Source: Lentisalinibacter salinarum (GTDB lineage Bacteria > Pseudomonadota > Gammaproteobacteria > Steroidobacterales > Woeseiaceae). From it: DNA of 64,000 bases. The DNA lies in assembly GCF_040706555.1 (NCBI RefSeq), contig NZ_JAPDRH010000003.1, forward strand, positions 620,001-684,000, written 5' to 3'. Under the pieces are notes generated by a model. The model made no database searches, was not told the DNA's origin, and was given only the letters and a program-made list of their open reading frames with translations. The position numbers were made by a program, and so were the translations under genes. The number at the start of each line of letters is the position of its first letter. The stretch's first letter is position 1. Positions 55,941-64,000 of the stretch are shown here, in pieces.

Positions 55941-57089
55941 TCACGAGCGCCGTACGGGCCCGGTGAAAAGACTCTCGTCCACGTCCGGCTCCGGCGCCTC
56001 GGGCGCCTCGGCGGCCGGACCGTCGAAATCCCTGAGCTGGAAGATGTACGCCAGTACCTGGGCGACGGCCGTATACAGCGCCGCCGGGATCTCCTGGCCG
56101 ATACGGGTGCTCGCATACAGCGCGCGGGCCAGCGGCGGAGCGGAGAACAGCGGCACGTCGTGCTGCTCGCCGAGTGCGCGGATGCGCGCCGCGATCAGGT
56201 CCCGGCCCTTGGCCACCACCCGCGGTGCCGACATGCGCCCGGAATCCCAGGCCAGCGCCACCGCGTAATGGGTGGGGTTGGTGATGATGACGGCCGCCTC
56301 GGGCACCGCCTCCATCATCCGACGCGTCGCCACCTCCTGCTGCAGCTGGCGGATGCGCGAGCGCACCTCCGGCCGGCCCTCGGTGTCTTTCTGCTCGTCG
56401 CGCACTTCCTGGCGGGTCATGCGCAGTTTCTTGGCGTGATCCCAGAGCTGGAACGGCACGTCGACCGCTGCAATCAGCAGCAGCGACGCGCTGAGGATGA
56501 TCAGCGACTGCACCAGCAGTTCGGCGGCACCGCCGAGGGCGGCACCCGGCGTCTGGGTGCCCAGGCCGAGCAGCCGGTCGGAGCTGATCCAGAGCCAGAT
56601 CACGGCCGCCGTCGCCACCACGGCAAACTTGGCCACGGCCTTCAGCAGTTCGTTCAGGCTCTTCATGCTGAAGATGCGCTTCACGCCCTTGATAACGCTC
56701 AGGCGCTCGCCCTTGAAGGCGATGGCCTCCACGCTGAACGCCCAGCCGCCCAGTGCCACGGAGCTCAGCAGCGCGGCGGCCACCACCACCAGGAAGAACG
56801 GCGCCAGCGCGCCGACGGCCGCCACACCGGCCTCTGCCAGCGCCTGCGGCCCGTAGCCCGCGTCCATGATCTTCGCCCGCTCGGTGACCAGCGCCCCCGT
56901 GAAGCCATCGACGATGCCGCCGCCGATGGGCCCGGCCAGCACCGCCAGCGCGGCGGAGCCGCACAGCATCACGCCCGTGGTGGTGAGCTCCTTCGATCGG
57001 GCGACGTCACCTTTCTTGCGCGCGTCCTCGCGGCGCTTCGGTGTCGCTTGTTCCGTTTTCTCCTGGAACTGTTCCTGCTGTCCGCTCAT
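55941..57089 (-). CDS. flhB: Flagellar export switch protein FlhB
   Basis: The 382-residue membrane protein carries the autocleavage motif NPTH at 271-274 (VIITNPTHYAVALAWDSG). Cleavage there switches export from hook to filament substrates together with FliK. The N-terminus (QEKTEQATPKRREDARKKGD) is the family start. An acidic Pro-rich tail of about 25 residues (PAAEAPEAPEPDVDESLF) extends past the core. Confidence 0.96.
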   Translation of the reverse strand: MSGQQEQFQEKTEQATPKRREDARKKGDVARSKELTTTGVMLCGSAALAVLAGPIGGGIVDGFTGALVTERAKIMDAGYGPQALAEAGVAAVGALAPFFLVVVAAALLSSVALGGWAFSVEAIAFKGERLSVIKGVKRIFSMKSLNELLKAVAKFAVVATAAVIWLWISSDRLLGLGTQTPGAALGGAAELLVQSLIILSASLLLIAAVDVPFQLWDHAKKLRMTRQEVRDEQKDTEGRPEVRSRIRQLQQEVATRRMMEAVPEAAVIITNPTHYAVALAWDSGRMSAPRVVAKGRDLIAARIRALGEQHDVPLFSAPPLARALYASTRIGQEIPAALYTAVAQVLAYIFQLRDFDGPAAEAPEAPEPDVDESLFTGPVRRS

Positions 57090-57093
57090 GACC

Positions 57094-57870
57094 TCAGTTC
57101 GCTCCCACCAGTGCGCGCGTCATCTCCAGCGATTGCGCCAGCAGCCGCGCGAAGCCCGAGGTCAGGCTGTCCATGGACAGCAGCAGCACGAAGAAGCCGA
57201 GCAGCATCGAGACCGGGAAGCCCACGGCGAACAGGTTCAGCGTGGGCGCGGCCCGGCTCATCACGCCGAACGCCAGGTTCACCACCAGCAGTGCCGTGAT
57301 GCCCGGCAGCGCCACCGTCAGCGCACCCACGAACAGATACGCCGTCCATTCGAGCAGGCCGCCGAGCCCGTCCCGCGTGAGGCCGCCGCTGCCCACGGGC
57401 AGGCTGTGGAAACTGTCCGCCAGCACCTGGATCATCACCAGGTGCCCGTCCAGTGCCAGGAACACCAGCGTGGTCAGCATCAGGAAGAACTGGGACAGCA
57501 CGGGCACGTTCACGCCGCGCTGCTGGTCCACCAGCACCGCGAAACCGAGGCCCATGCTCATGGCGATGTTCTGTGCGCCCAGCACCACCGCATCGAAGAT
57601 CAGCTGCACGCAGAAACCCATGGCGACGCCGATCAGGATCTCGTGGAAGACCGTGATCACGATGGCCGGCTCCAGGAAGCGCTCCGTGGGCGGCAGCGGC
57701 ACCACCGGCGCGATCACCGCCGACAGCGCCAGCGCCAGCAGGATGCGCACCCGCTTCGGCACCAGCCCGCCGCCGAGCGAGGGCATCGCCATCAGCATCG
57801 CGGAGATGCGGATCAGCGGCCAGAGATAGGGCAGCAGCGTGTCCGTGACGACCGGTATGAGGGTATTCAC
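57094..57870 (-). CDS. fliR: Flagellar export protein FliR
   Basis: The 258-residue polytopic protein has the FliR phrases PLIRISAMLMAMPSLGGGLV, VFHEILIGVAMGFCVQLIFD and MSRAAPTLNLFAVGFPVSML. It forms the FliPQR export gate in the membrane centre of the basal body. It is spaced 19 bases from fliQ and 4 from flhB. Confidence 0.95.
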   Translation of the reverse strand: MNTLIPVVTDTLLPYLWPLIRISAMLMAMPSLGGGLVPKRVRILLALALSAVIAPVVPLPPTERFLEPAIVITVFHEILIGVAMGFCVQLIFDAVVLGAQNIAMSMGLGFAVLVDQQRGVNVPVLSQFFLMLTTLVFLALDGHLVMIQVLADSFHSLPVGSGGLTRDGLGGLLEWTAYLFVGALTVALPGITALLVVNLAFGVMSRAAPTLNLFAVGFPVSMLLGFFVLLLSMDSLTSGFARLLAQSLEMTRALVGAN

Positions 57871-57889
57871 CTTGCTTCCCGTCCATGGC

Positions 57890-58159
57890 TCACCCGATGA
57901 TCCCGGGGATGTCGGTTATCAGGCGGCGCGTGAAGTCGATGATGACGCCGAGCATCCAGGGGCCGGCCACCGACAGCGCGACGACCAGCATGAGCAGTTT
58001 CGGGATGAACGACAGGGTCATCTCGTTGATCTGCGTGGCGGCCTGGATCATGCCCACCAGCAGGCCCACGGCCAGCGCCGAGAGCAGCAGGGGCGAGGCG
58101 AGCAATATCGTCACCCAGAGGGCCTGCTGTCCGATGGTGGTGACTGTCTCGGGTGTCAT
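57890..58159 (-). CDS. fliQ: Flagellar export protein FliQ
   Basis: The 89-residue protein has two membrane helices (ALWVTILLASPLLLSALAVG and LLMLVVALSVAGPWMLGVII) around ATQINEMTLSFIPK, the FliQ signature. It is a subunit of the FliPQR gate. Confidence 0.95.
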   Translation of the reverse strand: MTPETVTTIGQQALWVTILLASPLLLSALAVGLLVGMIQAATQINEMTLSFIPKLLMLVVALSVAGPWMLGVIIDFTRRLITDIPGIIG

Positions 58160-58169
58160 GGGCGCATCC

Positions 58170-58991
58170 TCAGACGTAGAAACTCGAGGCCAGCGTGCCG
58201 AGCACCATGGCCCAGCCGTCCACCAGCACGAACAGCATGATCTTGAAGGGCAGCGAGATGAGCATGGGCGAGAGCATCATCATGCCCATCGACATCAGCA
58301 CGCTGGACACGACCAGGTCGATGATCAGGAAGGGTATGAACACGAGGAAGCCGATCTGGAAGGCGGTCTTCAGCTCGCTCACGATGAAGCTCGGCACCAG
58401 CACCGAGGTAGGTACCTCCGCCGCCGAGGCGAAATCGGTCCGTCCGGCGATGCCGGCGAACAGTGCGATATCGTCCTCGCGGGTCTGGTGCAGCATGAAC
58501 TCGCGCAGCGGTTCCATGCCGGCGCTGAGCGCCACCTCCGCGCTCACCTCGCCGTCGATGTACGGTTTGGCGGCCTCGTCGTAGATGCGGTCGAGCACCG
58601 GCGTCATCACGAAGAACGTCATGAACAGCGCGATGCCGATCAGAACCTGATTCGGGGGCGTCTGCGCCGTGCCGAGCGCCTGGCGCAGGATCGAGAGCAC
58701 GATGATCATCCGCACGAAGGCGCTCATGGACAGCAGCCCCGCCGGCAGCAGGGTCAGCAGCGTCATCAGCACCAGGATCTGGATACTGAGGCTGTAGCTC
58801 TCTCCGGCGCCGGCGGGTGAGCCATTCACCGAATCGTTCACCGAGTCGGCCGCCGCGGCGATGACGTCCGCCGCCGTCGCCTCGTTCGCGAAGCCGGTGA
58901 CGGGCGCGGCGATCAGCGCGGCAATCACGATAGCCAGCGTCAGTGCCAACGCTGCCGGGTGTATCGTCACTCGTGTGGCCAGCCGCTTCAT
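58170..58991 (-). CDS. fliP: Flagellar export protein FliP
   Basis: The 273-residue protein has a cleavable-type N-terminal signal (TRVTIHPAALALTLAIVIAA) and the FliP signatures MSAFVRMIIVLSILRQALGT, PPNQVLIGIALFMTFFVMTP, and PFLIIDLVVSSVLMSMGMMM. ATG 58991 overlaps the fliO stop (ATGA). It is the main ring subunit of the export gate. Confidence 0.96.
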   Translation of the reverse strand: MKRLATRVTIHPAALALTLAIVIAALIAAPVTGFANEATAADVIAAAADSVNDSVNGSPAGAGESYSLSIQILVLMTLLTLLPAGLLSMSAFVRMIIVLSILRQALGTAQTPPNQVLIGIALFMTFFVMTPVLDRIYDEAAKPYIDGEVSAEVALSAGMEPLREFMLHQTREDDIALFAGIAGRTDFASAAEVPTSVLVPSFIVSELKTAFQIGFLVFIPFLIIDLVVSSVLMSMGMMMLSPMLISLPFKIMLFVLVDGWAMVLGTLASSFYV

Positions 58992-59461
58992 GACCGCTCC
59001 CTCGCGGTGCCCGCCACCGCGGCGCGCAGACGCTCGGTGAAGCTGCGCTCGCCGTCGCCGGGTGCGGGGGTGAGCGGCACGACGGGCTTCTCGGGCACCA
59101 GCAGGGTATTCATGCCGCCGGGCGAGATGCCCACGACCACCTGCTGCTCGCCCACCTGCAGCAGCACCACCTTCTCCTTGGCGCCCAGCGGCTGGGCCGC
59201 CAGCACCCGGAAGTGGCCGTTGCGCGCGGCGCGCAGCCCCTGGGAGCGGCTGTAGATCCAGCCGAACAGCAGGATGGCGCCTATCACCAGCAGGAGATTC
59301 ATACTCATGCTGAGCAACTCCGTCCCCGACAGCGGCGAGGGCATCGGCGCCGGCTTGCCGTCGCCGGCCGCCAGCACCGGTGCCGCGGCAAGCCACAGCA
59401 CGGCGGCTGTGATCGCCGCCTGAACCGGACGTGCCTGACGTGGTGTCGGAAGAGTCTCCAT
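58988..59461 (-). CDS. fliO: Flagellar assembly protein FliO
   Basis: The 157-residue protein has an N-terminal hydrophobic segment, a second membrane helix (LLSMSMNLLLVIGAILLFGW), then the small cytoplasmic domain with HFRVLAAQPLGAKEKVVLLQ and GEQQVVVGISPGGMNTL. FliO helps FliP assemble. ATG 59461 is preferred; a TTG at 59485 overlapping the fliN stop (TTGA) is an alternative without a clear ribosome site. Confidence 0.88.
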   Translation of the reverse strand: METLPTPRQARPVQAAITAAVLWLAAAPVLAAGDGKPAPMPSPLSGTELLSMSMNLLLVIGAILLFGWIYSRSQGLRAARNGHFRVLAAQPLGAKEKVVLLQVGEQQVVVGISPGGMNTLLVPEKPVVPLTPAPGDGERSFTERLRAAVAGTARERS

Positions 59462-59481
59462 GCGCGCGATTCCCTGCCGGC

Positions 59482-59880
59482 TCAATTCAGCTTGCGGATG
59501 CGTTCGCTGGGGCTGACGACATCCGTCAGGCGCACGCCGAACTTGTCGTTCACCACGACGATCTCGCCGTGAGCCACCAGGGTGCCGTTCACCAGCACGT
59601 CCATGGGCTCGCCGGCAGGCCGGTCGAGCTCGATGATCGAGCCCTCCACCAGTCGCATCAGGTCGCGGATGCTGATTCTGGTGTTGCCGACCCGCAGCGA
59701 AACGGTGACCGGCACGTCCAGCACCAGGTCCAGCTTGATATCCGCGCTGTCGGCCGGGAGGCTCGATGCGCCCTTCTCGAAGCGGTCGGGCGAATACTGC
59801 TCGCCGGTCTCCGCCGCGGGCGGCGCTGCCGCCTGGTCCTCCGCCGCCTCGGCGCCGGTGTTTTCCGTGTTCTCACTCAT
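59482..59880 (-). CDS. fliN: Flagellar switch protein FliN
   Basis: The 132-residue protein has a variable acidic N-terminus and the SpoA domain of FliN (LVLDVPVTVSLRVGNTRISI, then LVEGSIIELDRPAGEPMDVL and GEIVVVNDKFGVRLTDVVSP). It builds the C-ring with FliM and FliG. Confidence 0.96.
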   Translation of the reverse strand: MSENTENTGAEAAEDQAAAPPAAETGEQYSPDRFEKGASSLPADSADIKLDLVLDVPVTVSLRVGNTRISIRDLMRLVEGSIIELDRPAGEPMDVLVNGTLVAHGEIVVVNDKFGVRLTDVVSPSERIRKLN

Positions 59881-59897
59881 AATGCTTCCTCGTGCTC

Positions 59898-60878
59898 TCA
59901 GTCCTTGCGGGCGGCGACCCAGACGCCGGTCCGCACTGCATTGCGCCCACGCGACAGGCCGAACTCGCCCTGGAGTACGGGCGTGTCGCCGACGCTGAGC
60001 GTCACTGTCTTGGGGGAGTTGATGGGGATGATGTCGCCGGGGGCGAGTCGGGCCACGTCGCCCAGCGAGAGTTCGTTGTCGCCGATGCCGGTGGTCAGTT
60101 CCACGACAGAGGCGAGGACGTGTTCGCGCAGCATCCCCGACCAGGCCTCGTCCTGGGCGTCGCCGCCGGAGCGCTCGGCGCCGTCGAGGCTGTCGAAGAC
60201 AGGCAGAATGGTCTCGAGCGGCAGGATGAGCTGGATACGGCCGCTGGACTCGCCCGGCTCCACGCCGAATTCGCATCTCACCACCGGATCGTTCGGCGCG
60301 GCGACCTGCAGCTGTTGCAGATCCGATTCCGTCTGCACGATCTCGGGTTCGAGCTCGATCACCGGCCGCCATACGTCTTTCAGGTTCTCGAGAAACCGGC
60401 TCATGACGATCTCGCTGATGCGCACCTCGCCCGGCGTGTAGCCCTCACGGTCGCTCCGGCATTCGTTGCCGTTGGCGCCGCCGAAGTAGCGGTCGACCAG
60501 CGCATTGATCAGCGGCGGGTCGAGGAACATCAGCGCCGGTCCGGTCAGGGGCGGCAAGCCCAGCAGCATCAGCAGCGGCGGGGTCGGGAAGCCGTCGCAG
60601 ACGGTCTCGAAACGCAGCGTCTCGATGCTGCGCGTCACCACCCGGGTCTCCACGCGCAACTGGCGCATGAGGGTGCGTTCCATGCGGCGGGCGAGCTGAC
60701 GGTTGAGATGATCCAGCCGGGGCAGGCTGCCGCGACGGATCTGGTTACGCGCAGGGATCTCGTAGTCGTAGACCTCCGCGTCCAGCGGTCCGGTGTCCGT
60801 CTGGACCTCGACCTTGCCGGACGACACCCCGTCCATGAGTGCGTCCATCTCGTCCTGGCTGAGTACCTTCTCGCTCAT
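59898..60878 (-). CDS. fliM: Flagellar switch protein FliM
   Basis: The 326-residue protein begins EKVLSQDEMDALMDGVSSG, the CheY-P-binding N-peptide that indicates chemotactic switching exists although che genes are elsewhere. The middle domain (RMERTLMRQLRVETRVVTRS, FLDPPLINALVDRYFGG) and a C-terminal SpoA domain follow. Confidence 0.97.
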   Translation of the reverse strand: MSEKVLSQDEMDALMDGVSSGKVEVQTDTGPLDAEVYDYEIPARNQIRRGSLPRLDHLNRQLARRMERTLMRQLRVETRVVTRSIETLRFETVCDGFPTPPLLMLLGLPPLTGPALMFLDPPLINALVDRYFGGANGNECRSDREGYTPGEVRISEIVMSRFLENLKDVWRPVIELEPEIVQTESDLQQLQVAAPNDPVVRCEFGVEPGESSGRIQLILPLETILPVFDSLDGAERSGGDAQDEAWSGMLREHVLASVVELTTGIGDNELSLGDVARLAPGDIIPINSPKTVTLSVGDTPVLQGEFGLSRGRNAVRTGVWVAARKD

Positions 60879-60882
60879 CGGC

Positions 60883-61404
60883 TTACTGCACTACCAGCGT
60901 CGTGAAGTACGCTTCCCGGACGCCGGGCTCGCCGATGCGATCGCTGAGGATGCCCTGCACCTCGGCCAGGACGTCGTCCAGCATCCGCTCCTTGCCGGAA
61001 CGGGTGGTGGCCGTCTCGTAGTCGTAGCCGCCGAGCAGCAGCAGGAGGTTGTTGCGGATCACCGCGTCATGCTCCTTGAACGCATCGACAATGCGCTGCT
61101 CACGGGCCATGAACTCCAGGCTGACCTGCATGAAATGGCGCTGGCCCACTTCGCCGCCGAAGTTGACGGTGAGCGGGGGATGCAGGCCGACGTAGAAGGC
61201 CGGGCCGTCGTCTTCCGCGGCCTCGGCGGTCTCTTCACCGGCTCCGGCGGCCTCCTCCGACGAGAACATGCCGGACATGAAGCCGCCGACGGCGAGCCCC
61301 ACCACCAGCAGCCCGACGGCGCCGCCGATAATCAACAGCTTGGACCCCTTGCCCTTGGGTGCGGCCTCCTCGCCGCCCGGGGTCTCGTTCTGTTCGTCTG
61401 CCAT
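60883..61404 (-). CDS. fliL: Flagellar basal-body protein FliL
   Basis: The 173-residue protein has a short cytoplasmic start, one membrane helix (LLIIGGAVGLLVVGLAVGGF), an acidic linker, and the periplasmic FliL domain with LTVNFGGEVGQRHFMQVSLE and the C-terminal TTLVVQ. ATG 61404 is eight bases from AGGAG; an ATG at 61410 is only two bases from it and less likely. FliL stabilises stators near the basal body. Confidence 0.95.
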   Translation of the reverse strand: MADEQNETPGGEEAAPKGKGSKLLIIGGAVGLLVVGLAVGGFMSGMFSSEEAAGAGEETAEAAEDDGPAFYVGLHPPLTVNFGGEVGQRHFMQVSLEFMAREQRIVDAFKEHDAVIRNNLLLLLGGYDYETATTRSGKERMLDDVLAEVQGILSDRIGEPGVREAYFTTLVVQ

Positions 61405-61410
61405 CGACAT

Positions 61411-61435
61411 CACTCCTGTAGAAACCACAGGAGTG
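61411..61435 (-). promoter_or_regulatory. Inverted repeat whose one arm holds the fliL ribosome site
   Basis: On the minus strand CACTCCTGT (61435-61427) and ACAGGAGTG (61419-61411) form a perfect 9-bp stem around a 7-base loop. The AGGAG of fliL lies in the second arm. The predicted sigma-54 start (about 61427) falls at the end of the first arm, so only transcripts coming from further upstream would carry the whole hairpin. Confidence 0.6.
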
Positions 61436-61437
61436 GA

Positions 61438-61454
61438 TGCAAGGGACATGCCAA
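61438..61454 (-). promoter_or_regulatory. Sigma-54 promoter of the fliL operon
   Basis: TTGGCATGTCCCTTGCA on the minus strand fits the sigma-54 -24/-12 consensus (YTGGCACG-N4-TTGCW) with one deviation (T for C) and exact spacing. Transcription would start near 61427. FleQ-type activators drive such promoters. An AT-rich block with a perfect palindrome ATTAAATTTAAT (61485-61496) lies 50-60 bases upstream and could bind an activator or bend DNA. Confidence 0.85.
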
Positions 61455-61561
61455 CCGGATTTAGGCGATTAAGCTTCTGTTTTTATTAAATTTAATTTCA
61501 GGCGTGTCGGATTTCCGTCGCCGGGAAATTGGCGCCGGCGTCAACGATCCAGCGTCGGCCG

Positions 61562-63103
61562 TCAGACATACGTGTCTATCAGTCCGCGGCCGGCGGAGCC
61601 GGAGCGCACCGGCGTCTCGGCCACTGCCTCGGCATCCGCGGCGCCGCTCACGCCGATACCCGGCGCCGTGTCGCCTCCGGCGGCGGTCCCGGCTTCGTCA
61701 CCGCCCCGGTGCGTGTCCGGGCCCTGGCCCGACACGTCGGCACCGGCCAGGGCCAGCCCCGAGCCGCTGAACATCTCGCGCAGCCGCGGCAGCGCCTGTT
61801 CCAGGGCCTCACGGGTCACCGAGTGCTGGGCGGTGAACGTGATATTCGCCCCGTCCTCGCCCACACTGACGTCGACGGAGATGGGACCGAGATGGGCCGG
61901 GTTGAGCCTGATCTGGGCCCGGTCCAGCTTCTGGCCGGCCATCCAGACGACCCGCTCTGCCACCTGGTCGGCGAACTCCGGCGTCCCCGGCGGCGACGGC
62001 AGCATGAACATCGGGCGGTCGGCCGCCGAGGCCTGGGATGCCGTCGCCAGACCGAAAGTCGAGAGGAAGCCTGCCCCGTCCGTGCGGGTCAGTGCCTCCG
62101 GCGCCGGCCGGCCGCGATCGCCGGACGAGCCGCTGCCGTCACGGGCGAGATCCGCCATGGCCTGCCGCAGCCCGGCCATGACCTCGATCCCCGGCGGCAC
62201 GGCCTGCAGCCCCGGCGCGGGCGCCTGGCCTGCCGACCCGTTCGCACCGGTCGCCGCAGGCAGGGACGGCTGGCCGTCTGTTGCGGTCAGCCCGGCGGAT
62301 TGGCTCACGGCGGCGGCCTGGGCACTGGCCGCGCTATTGGCCGCCGCCACCGCGGCAGGCAATCCCTGCAGTCCGTGGAATCCCCGGGTTCCCGGTAGTC
62401 CGGTGGAACCCGATCCGGCGAACCCCGCCGGAAGTGCGCCGCCCCATTCCGGTAGCCGGCCACCTGCTGGCAATGCGCTCGCCGGATCGGTGAGCGCGGG
62501 ATTCACCGGACCATGCGGCGCACCCGCCGGCCCCGACGCGATCCGGCCGCCGACCAGGGAGGCCGCATCGAGGATGGTGGCAGACCCGTCCAGCGGCGGT
62601 ACTACCAGACCGGTGCCCCCGGATCGTGCCTCGAGCGGCGCGGCCGGAAATTCCAGTTCGAGGTCGGGGAACAGGTCCGCCGGCAGCGGCGCGCCCCCGG
62701 ACTCGACGGTTCCGTCCGCGCCGGCCGCGGCCTCCTCTGCGGCGATCCTGGTGGCGGTTATCCGGCTCGGGCTGCTGCCATCCAGCGGGATGCCGCCCGC
62801 CTCGCCGCCGAGGCGGGCCGCGGCCTGCCCGAGCAACTGCCGGGTGGGGACCGCAGCCGGATCCCCGGCGTCGGCCGGGAACGGGTTCCCCGGGCTTCCG
62901 TCCGGGGCATCCCCGGGCGGCAAGCGGTTGCCGACCGGGCGGAAGCCGTTTGCCGGCGAGCCGGGAGCGGCCGGGTCCGCCAGCGCCGGGATCCGGAAGG
63001 GCGTGCCGGCCGACCCATCGGCGGCCGCAGCGCGCAGTTTCACGGGGCCGGAGCCCGCCGCGAAGCCCTCACCGGGCCGCATGTTCAGCATGTTTTCGAT
63101 CAA
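61562..63103 (-). CDS. fliK: Flagellar hook-length control protein FliK
   Basis: The 513-residue protein is Ala/Gly/Pro-rich and variable over most of its length. It then shows the conserved C-terminal hook-length domain (RVVWMAGQKLDRAQIRLNPA, then HLGPISVDVSVGEDGANITF and REALEQALPRLREMFSGSGL). It measures hook length and triggers the FlhB switch. TTG 63103 has GGGAG seven bases upstream; ATG 63091 is an alternative. It ends about 108 bases before the sigma-54 promoter of fliL. Confidence 0.92.
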   Translation of the reverse strand: MIENMLNMRPGEGFAAGSGPVKLRAAAADGSAGTPFRIPALADPAAPGSPANGFRPVGNRLPPGDAPDGSPGNPFPADAGDPAAVPTRQLLGQAAARLGGEAGGIPLDGSSPSRITATRIAAEEAAAGADGTVESGGAPLPADLFPDLELEFPAAPLEARSGGTGLVVPPLDGSATILDAASLVGGRIASGPAGAPHGPVNPALTDPASALPAGGRLPEWGGALPAGFAGSGSTGLPGTRGFHGLQGLPAAVAAANSAASAQAAAVSQSAGLTATDGQPSLPAATGANGSAGQAPAPGLQAVPPGIEVMAGLRQAMADLARDGSGSSGDRGRPAPEALTRTDGAGFLSTFGLATASQASAADRPMFMLPSPPGTPEFADQVAERVVWMAGQKLDRAQIRLNPAHLGPISVDVSVGEDGANITFTAQHSVTREALEQALPRLREMFSGSGLALAGADVSGQGPDTHRGGDEAGTAAGGDTAPGIGVSGAADAEAVAETPVRSGSAGRGLIDTYV

Positions 63104-63160
63104 GGGACCGCTCCCGTCTTGTGTTATCCACCCGGACAGGAGCAAGAAGCGTGCCAGGGG

Positions 63161-63604
63161 CTAGTCTTCACCGAACACCTGGCGGGGCCGTGCCTCGGCA
63201 TCGACGGCCCGCTGCTCGCGACGCTCCTCTTCCCGGAGTTCGTTGCGCCGGTAGCGGTCGATGATGCGGTCCAGCGACTCCAGCCGTTGCCGCTTCACCT
63301 GCCATTGCCGGCGCAGATCGTCCCGCCGGCGGCGCCAGTCGGCGATGATGCCTTCCTGCATGACGATCGCCTGGTTCAGGCGGTCCAGGAACAGCCGGTA
63401 GTCGCGCCACCGGCTCGATCCCACGGCCTCGCGCTCCCGGCTCTTCGCCGCGTATTCCTCGCGGTGCGTCCTCAGCTCCTGCAGCCGGCCGATCTGCTCC
63501 TGGAGCGTGCGTTCGGCCCTGCCCATCTCGCGGGAGAGGTCCTGCTCCTCGGCACTGGCCACGTCATGCACGGGCTGCATGCGGGTGGAACGCTTGTTCG
63601 CCAT
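63161..63604 (-). CDS. fliJ: Flagellar export chaperone FliJ
   Basis: The 147-residue protein is a continuous alpha-helical coiled coil (SREMGRAERTLQEQIGRLQE, IIADWRRRRDDLRRQWQVKR), of usual FliJ length. It links the FliI ATPase to FlhA. It starts one base after the fliI stop. Confidence 0.92.
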   Translation of the reverse strand: MANKRSTRMQPVHDVASAEEQDLSREMGRAERTLQEQIGRLQELRTHREEYAAKSREREAVGSSRWRDYRLFLDRLNQAIVMQEGIIADWRRRRDDLRRQWQVKRQRLESLDRIIDRYRRNELREEERREQRAVDAEARPRQVFGED

Positions 63605-63605
63605 A

Positions 63606-64000
63606 TCAGTTTCCTCCGTCGGCGGCGGCGGCATCGGCCGGCACCGGAACCGTACCGGTCGGCTCCGCCGGCAGCAGGTTGTCCAGCATCCTGAGGCTGG
63701 TCCCCATGTCCACGCGCTGCTCGAAGTCCTGGCGCAGGAACTCCATCATTGCCGGCCAGACGCCGATGGCCTCGTCCACCCGCCGGTCCGAGCCGCGCTG
63801 GTAGGCGCCCACCGCGATCAGGTCCCGGTTGTGCTGGTAGGTGGCATAGATCTGGCGGAAACGGCTGACCTGGGCCAGCTGGTCCTTCGGCGTGATCTGG
63901 TGCATCGCGCGGCTCACCGAGGCCTCGACGTCGATGGCCGGATACAGGCCGGATTCCGCGAGCTGGCGGGAGAGCACGATGTGGCCGTCCAGGATCGCCC
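63606..64000 (-). CDS. fliI: Flagellar export ATPase FliI, C-terminal part
   Basis: About 130 residues are in the window; the gene runs off the right edge. The phrases ILDGHIVLSRQLAESGLYPA, then IDVEASVSRAMHQI and LIAVGAYQRGSDRRVDEAIG are those of the FliI/YscN/F1-beta-like C-terminal region. The tail (PAEPTGTVPVPADAAAADGG) is longer and more Ala/Pro-rich than usual. Confidence 0.95.
   Translation of the reverse strand, partial: AILDGHIVLSRQLAESGLYPAIDVEASVSRAMHQITPKDQLAQVSRFRQIYATYQHNRDLIAVGAYQRGSDRRVDEAIGVWPAMMEFLRQDFEQRVDMGTSLRMLDNLLPAEPTGTVPVPADAAAADGGN

Noticed and set aside
59461..59485. TTG start for fliO overlapping the fliN stop
   Set aside because: No ribosome site precedes the TTG; the ATG at 59461 gives a normal FliO length, though coupling cannot be excluded.
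63121..63132. TTATCCAC sequence resembling a DnaA box
   Set aside because: It is a single copy next to fliK with no cluster, no AT-rich unwinding region and no replication genes.

Overview
The window reads as chromosomal DNA of a high-GC gammaproteobacterium with a polar, sodium-driven flagellum. The evidence is the gene set FleQ, FlhF, FleN and PomAB, a divergent ilvY-ilvC pair, a REP-type palindrome of the kind common in Pseudomonas/Xanthomonas-like genomes, and dense coding with ATGA-type gene overlaps. No tRNA, rRNA, CRISPR array, insertion sequence or prophage is visible. The genus cannot be fixed from sequence alone; a Chromatiales/Xanthomonadales-type lineage is a guess.

Layout. (1) 1-3660: a wax ester synthase/DGAT, a small outer-membrane barrel, and a divergent glyoxalase-fold (VOC) gene and tandem HxlR-type regulator sharing a compact promoter/operator. 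(2) 3670-25344, minus strand, about 21.7 kb: an envelope operon. It encodes two TPR-rich periplasmic proteins (one a lipoprotein), a TPR lipoprotein, a small acidic exported protein, one ExbB/TolQ protein, two different ExbD/TolR proteins, a TonB-like protein with a cytoplasmic coiled coil and an AgmX/PglI-type C-terminus, a 2210-residue DUF11-repeat surface protein, and a 1692-residue protein with three OmpA-like domains and a probable beta-barrel. A well-formed GEMM-I cyclic-di-GMP riboswitch (15454-15536) precedes the two giant genes. The set resembles the Agl-Glt trans-envelope motor of Myxococcus (one TolQ, two TolR, a TonB/AgmX protein, TPR proteins, outer-membrane barrels). It is the most interesting system here. 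(3) 25545-31488: a TonB-dependent receptor/PepSY iron-uptake pair, a GNAT acetyltransferase and an exported amidohydrolase. (4) 31533-38403: TauD-like dioxygenase, two-subunit molybdenum hydroxylase, AidB-like acyl-CoA dehydrogenase and ilvC. (5) 38443-45278: REP doublet in the ilvC-ilvY control region, ilvY, TerB-like protein, a diguanylate cyclase translationally coupled to a TreT-like glycosyltransferase, a lipid kinase and gabD.

(6) 45289-64000 is a flagellar region. fleQ diverges from pomA-pomB-pilZ, which has a strong FliA (sigma-28) promoter. On the minus strand run fliI(partial)-fliJ-fliK, then a sigma-54 promoter and a 15-gene run fliL-M-N-O-P-Q-R-flhB-flhA-flhF-fleN-fliA-small ORF-DUF2802-HDOD. 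The chemotaxis genes that often follow fliA in related genomes are absent from this site.

Cyclic-di-GMP is the thread joining the regions: a diguanylate cyclase with GGEEF and an RxxD I-site, a riboswitch over a giant surface apparatus, a FleQ homologue, and a PilZ protein in the stator operon. A reasonable inference is that c-di-GMP sets the balance between flagellar swimming and display of the envelope machine. All calls are by eye; no database search or folding program was run.
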